In this document: positions 11,132 to 22,200 of the stretch, piece after piece | Layout: every line of letters begins with the position of its first letter | Numbering within the stretch: position 1 is the stretch's first letter | Assembly: GCF_000346465.2 (NCBI RefSeq) | Contig: NC_034009.1 | Location: forward strand, 44,190,649 to 44,254,648 | DNA length: 64,000 bases | Source: Prunus persica | Taxonomy: Eukaryota; Streptophyta; Magnoliopsida; Rosales; Rosaceae | Reading direction: 5' to 3' | Position numbers and translations under genes: made by a program | Notes under the pieces: model-generated | Seen by the model: the letters and a program-made list of their open reading frames with translations, nothing else | Told to the model about the DNA's origin: nothing | The model's database searches: none

Positions 11132-13835
11132 TTACTTCTGGGTTTGTTCCACCTTAGCTCGAATCTTCTGTTCCAAGACCGAAATTTCTGTCTCAAGACT
11201 GAACATTCTATTAAGAGCATGCATATTCTCAAGGGTTTCACTCAGAGTTCGGCTATCACTCCCATCGCATCTTAAGTGCTGCATTGGACCATGAAGGAGC
11301 TTGTTCACAATACCTCGGCTAAGATCATCGACAGCTCTTCTAGTTTTCTTTGAGATGTCATCACCCATTTTTGATAAACATTTCTCAAGCTCTGCAGCTC
11401 TGATTCTTTCAGCATAAGCTCTTAATTTCTTGATGGTAGGGACTGTCTCCAATGAATCCCTCCATGCTTCAAATTGTTTTGATTCTTCAGTAATAATTTC
11501 CTGAGCTTCCATTGCTTTCCGGAGGCGATCCTCTTTGTTAGCAGCCACAACCTCCTTAAGGTCATCAACATTGTAAACTCGCACACCATCAACATCAGCG
11601 ACACATGAGCCCACATTCCTAGGGACAGAAATATCAACAAAAAACCTCGAACCACCAGTCTCTGGACCCACAACAGGAAGGTCCTTTACATCCTCTTTGA
11701 AAAATAATGGGGTTTCTGATGCCGTGCTTGTAAAAATCACATCTGCCTCAGCTGCACAGGTAAGCATTTCTGTGAGAGGCTTGTAGATTATCTCAACACC
11801 ATTCAACTCCTCACAGACTGCAGTCACTCTCTCCTCGGTTCTATTCATAACAACCATCTTTGTGCAACCTTTTGCTACCAAGTGTTTGATCACAAGCTTC
11901 CCCATCTTCCCAGCACCAATCACCAACATTCTCGCACTAGCATGTGAGGATGCAGGAAGCTTCATCAAGGCAAGTTCAACAGCAGCAGAGCTTACAGAAA
12001 CTGCCCCAGCAGCAATGTTAGTCTCAGTTCTAACCCGCTTTCCTACGGTGATTGCATGCTTGAACAGCCCACTAATGTTCCTGCCGAAGCCAACAACTCC
12101 TTGCCCAACTTTAACAACTTGTTTCACCTGAGCAAGAATTTGACCTTCTCCCAGGACAAGAGAGTCAAGACCTGCTGATACTTCAAAGAGATGCTGTGTG
12201 GCATCTTTATTATAGAGCAAAAACCGGTGCTGGCATAGCTCAGAAACAGGGACCCCACTTGTCTGCAAATAAAAGCAAATAGAATGTTTTAGATCAAGAA
12301 ATGATCATAATCAATTCAGGATACTTTTTGTTAATAAGAAGGTGAAAGTAAAGAGCATACAAGGTCAAATGTAAACTACACATGAAAAGAGTGTAATTCT
12401 TCTTTCAAAGGAAAAGAAATTAATTGCTCAAATGTAAAATACAAATGTTGATCCATGTCACAAAACACATGCAAAAGAGTCCCTCACAATCCATTACACT
12501 ATTGTCCCAGAAACACATTATAAAGAGAAGACGAGTACCTTTGACATCCACTCAGTCACTTCTTTGACACCACGATGCTGAGATAGAGCAACAACATATA
12601 TCTCCATTCGGTTGCAGGTGCTGAGAACAGCAGCTTCTTCTATATGATTTAAGCCACACAGTTCCCCTATGGCTCGAGGCCATTCTGCTTCTGGGATGGC
12701 TAGTTTTTCACGCATTTCAACAGGTGTTGTGTGAATACTAAGCCCAATGACCACAATGCTGCTTCTTTCCTTTGTATATCCTGAGAAGATTAGTTTTAGA
12801 AATTTCAGTCAGACAATATTATACAAATAATTTCAATATCCAAAAGAACATATGCATTGTTAAACAACCTTGAATTATGAATTCACAAACTGGTGGGTTG
12901 CACAACTGTAATTAAACCTAATTTTATGTTCTAGTGAATGCTGGCAGCAAATTTGCCACGGGGTTTAAAAAGTGAAGATTATCCTCTAAATGCAATCAAA
13001 CAAGTGTCATAAAAAGCTTCTGAACAGACCAGGGATGGGGTAAATGACAATATATCTCTAACTTATGAAACAGTGGAAGTCATGACACTTGAACCATATC
13101 ATCAAGTTTCCCTTCCAGTTTTTTCCCTACAGGTAATAAACTCATCAATACATATGTGATACAAGACCAACTGTGGATGGGAAAGATAGTATCGGCTGTG
13201 TTTTCTGTTATACTCTAAATTTCATACCATGAAGATACTTGGGCCAAACAGAAAAATCCCAAACTGCACTTTCTTATCCAGCAATTCTAAAACCCAGAAA
13301 CTCTACGAAAATTCAAACAGATATATTGTGGTTTATATTTATTCACTCATTCAAAAAGTGACAGTAACTTAAACAATCAAAATGCAATATACAAAATCAA
13401 TCAGAAAATCCAAACCAACAATTGCAATATGCAATATGCATTAACCAAACCAACAATTGCAAGCAGAAAATCCAATTCCAGCACAAACCCATCAAAGAAT
13501 CCACCAAAAAGTTCATAAATTTAAAAGAAAAACGAATAAAGTAGAAGGTATTAATGGGAAAATAGAAACGTACTATCAGCAGCAGAGGTCTTGAGCTGCT
13601 CAAGAGCCGAAATATTGGAAACACTCTGACCGGTCTGGACAGCAGCATCAGAAGCAGCCACTTCGCACCTCACTCCCCTCTGAATCACAGCCCTTCTGCT
13701 CCTGACGGGTCTCAAAGACCCAGACAACGAGCAAGAACCATTGGAGGCCCTCGACGACGTTGTCGCCGCCGACGAAGAAGATTTCAACAACAGAGCCTCC
13801 AATTTTGCTCCGGCGAAACTGGTCGACACCGCCAT
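11132..13835 (-). CDS. HEMA1: Glutamyl-tRNA reductase, chloroplastic
   Basis: Three exons on the minus strand, 13835-13574, 12780-12539 and 12262-11132 (262 + 242 + 1131 nt), give 544 residues, the usual length of plant HEMA proteins. The enzyme reduces glutamyl-tRNA(Glu) to glutamate-1-semialdehyde with NADPH, the first committed step of tetrapyrrole (chlorophyll and haem) synthesis in plastids. Residues 1 to about 70 are Ser/Ala-rich and basic, like a transit peptide. The catalytic cysteine is C143 in the L-S-T-C-N-R motif. The NADPH-binding glycine motif V-I-G-A-G-K-M-G lies at about 282-289. A C-terminal dimerisation/coiled-coil region ends in K-V-E-Q-T-Q-K; in the family this end is contacted by the repressor FLU. 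All splice sites are GT-AG. Intron 1 (12781-13573) contains a 16-base direct repeat near 13411 and 13446. The family is light-induced and FLU-regulated; no specific element was identified here. Confidence 0.96.
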
Positions 13836-15252
13836 TAACCCAAACGACAGGCCGTTTCCAAAAAAACCCTCAGAATTGAAGAAGAGAAGAGAATAGAGGA
13901 ATGGGCTGTGCGCTAATGGGGCTGCTCAACGAAAACTGGCCGTTGGGTTTGGTTTTAATTTTTTTTTTCGTTTTTGGGTTTTTGGAAAAAGTGGGAAAAG
14001 TTGGAGGGTGTTTTGGTGGGTACGAAAGAATTGACCCCCTCTCGTTCTGAGTCTTTTTGAGACTCTGAGGAGTTGATGACAATTGGGATATGAGTTGGGG
14101 ATTTTGGGAGGGTGGGGTGTTTGGGATTTCTTTGGGTTCTGATTGGCGGATGGAACACACGTTTTATCCACACTCTCTTCATCTTCCATGGGCCCTACAT
14201 TGAGATTTGAAAATCATTAGATTTTGATGGCAACAAAAATAAATAAGAATTTTGTTTTTGTTGGAAATGGAATGGTTAATTGTGTGGGACAATCCAGTGT
14301 TCTGTTATTAAATGGTTAAAATTGTTCAGTTTTTAATTTTGTAGTCAAATAAGAATTTCGCTAGCAAGTAAACTTAAAATGCAAAGAAGACACTTCTGTT
14401 AGCGTAAAGTATTGAGTTGTGATTATCTTACTGTTTTTTTTAAAATGATATTTTATAAATGGGAAGAACTTGCATGTCACAGGGATAGTATTATTTTGTC
14501 ATCCCCAACCAATCATATTTTACTATGTGAGACAATTATCACGCATACAAACGCAATTACGCATGTTTTGCATATATATGGTCTAATTCAAAAAAGTTTG
14601 ATTTTTTCCTTTCGCCTCTTTGGTATAACCAAAAGTTAGGCTTATATTGGTCTTAATCAATAAGCATTCTCCAAATGCTAGTATACTGACAAACTAACTT
14701 CTGCTAAAACCAAAAATGGGTATCAAACTAAAAATGTTTCACTGATTCTTTCACACTGATTTGCATGATGCCCTTTTTACAAAACAAAAAAAGATGAAAG
14801 ATATACAACATACAAGAAAGGGATAAGGTAGGGAGAGGTGGGGTGTGAAGATATGTGAAAGAGATTGGTTTGTGAGATTTCAGGCCTCTGTTTGCCACAA
14901 CTTTGATTACAAAGTCGTACGTGGAGAACAAATATGCTCTCACTTTTGGATATGCAACTTTGTGGTTTTCATAATTTAATCACTACGTGTGACTTTTTCT
15001 ACCATTCTATCATTTATATGCTCTTCTGTAATATCATGCGATTGCAATTTGGACATGTTTACCTCTAGCAGCAAAATATTTTTATTCTCTTTTTTGGCCT
15101 GATATTATATGGATTCTTTGACAAATTTGCAACCCCGATATTGTCCAGATTTTTACTTAACTCCCATCCTCTAAGTTAAAAAAAAAAAAAGAAAAAAAAA
15201 AGGAGCATTTGAGCTATATCTTTGAGAGGAAAAAAAAAAGAAACTATAAATT

Positions 15253-15340
15253 AGTATGTGCCTGAGAATTTACCCATGCATCTGAAGTTTTAGATTTGAT
15301 TCCCCTCTCCCAATATCATTTATATCAAAAAAATAAAAAA
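15253..15340 (+). repeat. SINE-like fragment (3' part)
   Basis: It contains a B-box-like TAGATTTGATTCCCC, then CCAATATCATTTATATC and an A-rich tail. The order and wording closely match a second copy at 16552-16642: CATGCA, then AAG-TTT-TA, then T-GA-TC-CC, then CAATATC-TTT-TAT, then A-rich. The A-box end is missing, so it looks 5'-truncated. Confidence 0.45.
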
Positions 15341-16551
15341 ATGTGGATAGGTTTTTCGATGTGCACTAACATATTCAAAAGTCTATATTCCATCCAAAAT
15401 TAAGAAAAGAAATTTCTTTTAAAAAAGTACCATGATCGTATATTTTGCGTGGACAATAATTCAAAATGAATACTTTAAATGCGTGTAAAACCCTCTAGTT
15501 CTCCCTTTGTTTTTTATTTCAAGTTACTTAACGTCATTGGTCGCCAGTAATTCAACATTGCATTCCGTTGTAGAATATTGATCAACATGATAGAAAAATA
15601 GTGAGGATTAATAATAAACTAAACAGAAAAAAACTAATAAAGTACCAAACCAATGAGCAATATTGCATAGAAGTACTTTAGGAGCAATATAATGTGAACT
15701 GTATTCTTCCAAAGCCTGACTTAAAAGATCTAATCCGACAATCTTGCCGTAATGTTTTTGTCAACATAATGAAGAATTAATAGGGTTTTTCCAAATGGGG
15801 ACAGCCTCTCTGGCTAGCTTGAATTTATTTCCAGCCATTTGCATATCTGCATTGTGTTTTACGAAACAAAAAATGCAAGCTAAAACACATGTCGATCACC
15901 TAATCCGACTCGTGCTCCACAGTTCTCATGTTTTCATCACCAAAATGAAGAAGAGGAAAATTCCTAGCTTGAATTCATCTTCATTCTAGTTTAGAACATG
16001 ATCTTGGGTGCTTTCCAAGATAACAGTACAACTTGATACAAACTTGGTATCTGTATCTGTATTTTTTAACAACACTTTTCAAGAAAAAGGAGTTGATTTT
16101 AGTGCAAAAGGCTACTTTCCCACCAAAAAGGACATTGATTTTGGTGTTAAAAACTCTGCATATCTTCAAAGTGAATACAAAGGCATGCACGATTTTAGAA
16201 GTTCTATGCACAATTGGCCAATCTCTCTCCTCCTTAAGAATAGAGAATGAATGTGATTAAGATGGACCACAATATTTTTCGTCACCATCTACCTTTGTCT
16301 AGCTTATAGTGCTGCTGAGAGTATATTATTCCACGCTGGAGGAATGGAAACTTTTCATTAGTTTTAAAACATTTTGCCAATTGGTTTTGAGTTAGATCTT
16401 CCAATTTTAACATGAAATCGAAGCCACCTGTTATTCAAGTCTTCTACCTATATATGTCTACGTGTGTGAAGAACAATTAATCCTTTCGTTGTCTACAAGT
16501 AAAATCATACTAGCATTGCAAGTTAAGTTGTGTTAAGAAGTCCAGCAGTAA

Positions 16552-16642
16552 AGAACTTGTAGTTCAAGTGGTTATCCATGCACCCAAGATTCTATGTTCG
16601 ACTCTCCATTTTTTCAATATCGTTTGTATTAAAATTTAAAAA
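16552..16642 (+). repeat. tRNA-derived SINE-like copy
   Basis: An A-box-like TAGTTCAAGTGGTTA (about 16560) is followed at a tRNA-like distance by a B-box-like TGTTCGACTCTCC (about 16595). The shared tail CAATATCGTTTGTATT and an A-rich end come next. These are internal Pol III promoter parts in SINE order. No target duplication was defined. Confidence 0.5.
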
Positions 16643-17444
16643 CAAAGAAGAAGGTGCTGCAAGTTGAAATCAGTCCGATTCTATCCCAATCAAATATGTT
16701 ATAATTGCAGACTTAATTCAACAGAAAAAAAAAAGGTTTAAACAAACAAAAGGTGGAAATATTTCAAAGGCTGACTTCCTACCCAGGATACATTGGCTGG
16801 TTTGAACATTAAGTTGGGTTGCCTCAGACCATAAAAAAAGTTGGGTTGCCAAACTCTTGATGAGGCCCCTCTACTATCTGGGAGATTTCTATATGTTCAC
16901 TAAGCCCATAAATTTTTTTTTTTTGTAGCCTCTCAATTAGGGCTTGGTCCTCCATTGTAACAAAAGAAGAATAGCCCTATCCCATCCAAACTTTGTGGTG
17001 GACTGATGCAAGAACCTAGCCCATTGAGAATCTCTGTTTGGATTTGGACCCTGATTTTTAGTCGGAACTTTGAGTGTGGACATCTTATGCTAATTTCAGA
17101 AGTGAGAAGGGTTCCAATTCAACAGTTAGTTACAAACTTTTGCAGTCGCTTTGTTTTTGGTAATTCATTTTCAGATTGGATTTTCTCTTATACTAGTCAA
17201 TTACCATTCTTTCATTGTTGTTAGGCCAGACACAGGTTCCAAATTTTCCAAAGTGTCAATTCCTCGAAGTCATCATGCACACTGCAAATTAATGTCCGCA
17301 ACACTCACTCTATGGTCGTCCTTGAGTTTTCTAAGGTACGAAGGTCTAAATTATGTTTGTTTATAGACACAATAACAACGTCACGATACGGGAGAATATG
17401 TGCAATAATTTGATAGAACTAATTAGCCAACTTCCATTGTATCT

Positions 17445-17751
17445 CATGGGCGGAGCCAATTAAGGTCCACAAGGGTCATTTGATCCTTCTCCCCCTTTGA
17501 TGATTTGTGTTTTATATGTATTGCATTTGACTCAATTACTTTCTATGGCCGACCTTTTTTATCTTTTGAGTTTACTCAACCAAGTACACTACAAAATCCC
17601 TCTTGGTTCTAGTAGTATCTTTTTATAAAACACAACATCACATAAAACACACCTCATAATTTCTAATATTTCTCGTGATTTTTTAAACGAATGAGCAATC
17701 AATTAGGCAAAATTCTAATCCTCCTTAATAAATTTTCTGACTCCGCCCCTA
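17445..17751. mobile_element. Degenerate TIR element (hAT/MITE-like, about 300 bp)
   Basis: The left end CATGGGCGGAGCCA and the right end TGACTCCGCCCCTA are inverted matches around the core GGGCGGAG(C/T)CA. The inside is AT-rich and non-coding. The neighbouring 8 bases on each side (TTGTATCT and GTAACTCT) agree at only about half the positions, so a target duplication is not shown. It is probably an old insertion. Confidence 0.45.
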
Positions 17752-18887
17752 GTAACTCTTGCAATTTTCATCTAAGTTTAAGGTCTGAGGTTGCTTTCTT
17801 CGCCATTACTATTCCTCATGACGTCAATGCGCTCATGACAAGGACATGAACCATCTGAAAATTAAGACACATAAAGAAAAGAAAAAGAGATGAGGATGAG
17901 CCCAAAACCAGAGCAGCCCTGTGATTATTTGGAAAAACAAGAAAAGAAAAAGGAAACTACAGAGAGTGATCTTGTGATACATCACGGATAATTCTCTGTC
18001 ACTTGAAACTTGTGATTAGATCATTAGATGTTAGCATGTGACAGTACAAGCAATAAACTCTTATAACTTTTTCCTCTTTATTTTGATGGAGATAATTGTT
18101 TTCTTCTTTTTAATTTTAAAAATTATATATTCTTTTTTAAAACACAAAACTATTTGAACATACAAAAGGGTTTCTTTTTCTTATCCAGCATGGATATTGT
18201 TTGAAAATCGCCGTGTCATTTGTGATGCCCTTGGCTTCAATTTTATCCGTACATGCTTTGTGAAGTTGTGATGGATAGTGTAAGAACATTGAATGTAATT
18301 TTGTGGGCGACAAAAGTAGTATCTTCTTTTACTCATAATACTGTTCCTAGATACATTCTTAGTTTTCATTACGAATTTGGCATCGGAAAGGGCTAGACTG
18401 GTACCACACCGATACTTATTGACGGAGTAGAAGCAACCTTGACCATATGTTGACCATCTGAAACAACCCCACCCCAACACAAGTAAAGGAGCCTTTAGTT
18501 TAGGGCAACAACTTTGGTCACATTCTACGGTGCTCATTGGCTTATAAATTAAGTATTGAGCAAAGCCCAATTTGGCTGCACAAGATAGAGATGCATCATA
18601 ATCATGCATGAACAGATAACAGGTGTAACAGCGGTTACGTTCTTATCCTTGCCCAACAACTGCAACAATAGAAAACGCGTGCCACTTTTGTCACAACTTG
18701 ACCTGCTCGCCCATATCGCAAGCGTTTCACATTTAATTTCCGTTTTGGAAATTTCTTCCTCTCCCGATTATGATTCTTGCTGACATGTCTCTTTCTTTTA
18801 GTTTTATGGGAGTCTCAACCATGGTTAAGCAAAACTAACCCAAGTTAATCCATAAATCTTGAATCCCAGGACTACTCAAAGCCTTTT

Positions 18888-18894
18888 TATATAG
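18888..18894 (+). promoter_or_regulatory. Probable TATA box of the PCK gene
   Basis: TATATAG sits about 30 bases before a pyrimidine-rich stretch (CTCTCATATTCTC) suited to a start site near 18920. It is followed by a leader interrupted by an intron whose acceptor TTTGCAG ends at 19208, 14 bases before the ATG. The leader donor was not fixed. Placement rests on spacing alone. Confidence 0.45.
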
Positions 18895-19222
18895 ATCATT
18901 TTCAAGTCTCTCATATTCTCAAGCTCTCTTTCATCCTCACGTTGACACTTACAAGCTTTTTCTTGTTGGCTTCTCTCACAACTTCTAGTCCAAGGTTGTC
19001 TTTCTTTGTTACCATATCCTTCACATACAAAAAGATAAAATCTGGTTACGGGTATCAATCTACAGAGACATTCGCAAATTTGATCAATAAAATTAGGGTT
19101 ACGATTGATATCCGGTACCAGCCAATCATTGTTTTCGGCATAACAACTTGTTTATGATTTGCATTGGTTCATGTGCTAATATGCATGTTTAATATGTGTT
19201 ATTTGCAGGGACTTGATCAAAC

Positions 19223-22200
19223 ATGGCTCAGAACAAGGCAGCAGAAAATGGAGGGTTTAGTTTCACGAGGACAGGAAGCATGGGACGCCAGGGGTTACCG
19301 AAGATCCAAACCCACCCTGAGGCCACGTCTGAGGTTTGCCACGACGACAGCGGGACGCCGGTGAAGGCGAAGACCATCGACGAGCTTCATTCGCTTCAGA
19401 AGAAGAAGTCATCGCAGCCCACCACTCCCATCAACGGGAAGCAGGGATCTTTTGCCGCCATTTCTGAAGAGGATCGCCAGAAACAGCAGCTGCAGTCGAT
19501 CAGGTACGTACGCGCCGGTGCAGAGTAAGTTAGTATGCTGAGATCGAAACGGTGCGTTTTAATGTTTAACGTGGGTGTGGTTGTTTGTGATGCTATAGTG
19601 CGTCTTTGGCGTCGCTGACGAGGGAGACGGGGCCCAAGGTGGTGAAGGGGGACCCAGCGAGGAAATCGGAGGGCCAGAAGGCGACGCATGTGGAGCATCA
19701 TCTGTACGACGCTTCCCTCTTTGGCGTTAGTGATAGCGCCCTCAAGTTTACCCACATCCTCTACAATCTCTCTCCTGCTGGTAATTTTTTAATTACATGC
19801 CATTCATCACAGTAATTTACTATTTTCTTCTAATATTTATAAAGTATTCTAGACTGGTAAGAATAAAAGGAAAAAAACTGATCCATCAATTTGAAATTTA
19901 AAACAATTTGATAAAAGGAGGATAAAAAGTGACCCAAATTTTTTGTAAAAAGGAAAACAATTGACTCAACATCTATGCAAAATTGATGACAAACAATATA
20001 TTAAACAAATTCAGCACAATAAATAAGACAATCAAAATACAACAAAACCTATAAAGCATACCAAATTAGGGGTATTTTAAGAATTTGAAAAATAAAATAA
20101 CATTTAAGCATAAGCATGTTTACTTACGGAGTCATGAATCGGATAACTTAAGAATTTGGAAATAAGGAACTGAAATCGAATCAACTACTCTCCCTAGTTG
20201 ATTTGATTTCTTGTTTGAAGGGTATTTAATTACGAATTTTACCATGGAACTACCCATAATTTTTTTATTTCGCACGTGTAAGTAAGTGCATGGAAAATCA
20301 TTATAATACTCATTACTAATAAGTAAACATACCATAAGCTTACTTAGGTATTTTCTTAGTTGAATCATAGTCATCGAAATTTGCCAAGAAAAAAATAATA
20401 CTAGGGACTATAAGTAAGAATAAAGTAGTTTGAAACGACTATAGGTCATAATAATTGATGACAGAAATATAGAGTAGTGGATGAAAGATAATTTGACAAA
20501 ACCTCTGTTTTTATTTGAATTAATGGAATTGGGTTTAAATATATCCAAAATTTGATTAATAAATAGAGTTATTTTACAGAATTGTACGAGCAAGCTATCA
20601 AGTACGAGAAAGGTTCATTTATAACAGCAACTGGTGCCTTGGCCACATTGTCTGGAGCAAAGACTGGCCGTTCACCGAGAGACAAACGAGTGGTGAAAGA
20701 TGAAGAAACCGAAAATGAGCTTTGGTGGGGAAAGTAAGTGCTTTTCTACTGCTACTGCTACTGCTACCTTTTTTTTGTGGCCATTATATCCGTGACTTTT
20801 GGTCCTTTTTCTAGTAGTGATTTGATTTGATGCCCAGTGGAAAATATGTTCCCTGAAGTTGATTAAGCTATACATTTTTGTTAATCTTAATCAGGGGCTC
20901 ACCCAACATTGAAATGGACGAGCACACTTTCTTAGTGAACAGAGAAAGAGCTGTAGATTACTTGAATTCCTTGGACAAGGTACGTACCACATGTTGGTAT
21001 ATCTCTCATTCAAATTTTTATATGTGGTTTAGATCAGTATGTCAAGATAGTGTGTCCGCTCAAAGCATCTGAGTTCGGTCATTTTTTTCATAAATTAGAT
21101 ACGTATTTTAATTAGTTTGCCTAAAAATGGGCCTAACATCATGAAGCAAACGTGTTAATCAGCTGGCAATGACTGTTTGCAAAGTTTAGCTTGGTGGATG
21201 CTTATCCTGTTAACCATTCCTGAATCTAAGGGATATGCAAAGGTGTACATGATGATTGATGATGCTAGAAGAAGAATATGATATCCTCCCACCAACTTTG
21301 TTTGCTTTTTCCATGAAGTTGACGTGGGTTAAATGATATTATAAAGAAAAAGTTGACCAAAGTATTTTTAAGCCTTAGTGGTGGGTCTGACTATTTTAGA
21401 GAACTTCGTGGACATTTTCTTGTCCTTTGTGATAGCGTTCCACTCCTGTCATAATAAACTATACGTCCAAGTGTTTTGCTGGTAAAGTATTTAAATTAAT
21501 TATTCAGTAAGAGACAACAAGCTATAATCATGTAAGGCGTTGACTTGTAGATTAGCAGTTTCAGATTCATAGTATTTTAGTAGTGTGTGTATGAGAAATT
21601 TCTCTTTCCCCTTGTAGTTTAGACCATCGCTTCTATTACCCATATAAGATCAATCCTGCCTTTTCTTTCCAGCCAGGAAGCAAAATAAATATTGGATCAA
21701 GAATTTTAATAATCTTTTAATAAAAAATAAAAAAAGAATTTTGATAGTTATCTCTGTTTCTTCCAATTTAATCTGTAATGAGTGGTGACCGCTGTTCTGA
21801 TAATTCTGCAACTCAGGTATATGTGAATGATCAGTTTCTAAACTGGGATCCTGAACACCGAATCAAAGTTCGGATTGTATCCGCAAGAGCTTACCACTCC
21901 CTCTTTATGCATAACATGTAAGTAATGAGGTTGATTTTCTTGCCTGTATGAGCTTAAACATATTACCTGCTGGCACGTGACAGGTGCATCCGCCCTACTC
22001 CTGAAGAGCTGTTGGAATTTGGTACTCCGGACTTCACAATCTACAATGCCGGGCAGTTCCCGTGTAACCGTTACACCCACTACATGACTTCCTCCACTAG
22101 CGTAGACCTCAATCTTTCTAGGAGGGAAATGGTCATCCTTGGCACCCAGTATGCTGGGGAAATGAAGAAAGGCCTGTTCAGTGTCATGCACTATCTCATG

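Larger units (their letters stand above)
13836..18887. other. Intergenic region between HEMA and PCK (divergent promoters)
   Basis: The region holds the promoters of two divergent genes, HEMA (minus) and PCK (plus), about 5 kb apart. Next to HEMA, on its coding strand, is a C/T- and A-rich leader at 13836-14200 with open frames but no family resemblance. Two SINE-like fragments (15253-15340, 16552-16642) and a degenerate TIR element (17445-17751) lie in the middle. Otherwise I see AT-rich DNA with A/T homopolymers. A 142-codon minus-strand frame at 18181-18609 shows no recognisable domain. Confidence 0.55.

Noticed and set aside
16556..16612. Possible functional tRNA gene
   Set aside because: A- and B-box-like words are present but no cloverleaf with acceptor and anticodon stems can be drawn. 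A SINE is a better fit.
18181..18609. 142-codon minus-strand open frame upstream of PCK
   Set aside because: No signal, domain or family resemblance. The codon pattern is unremarkable and there is no promoter evidence.
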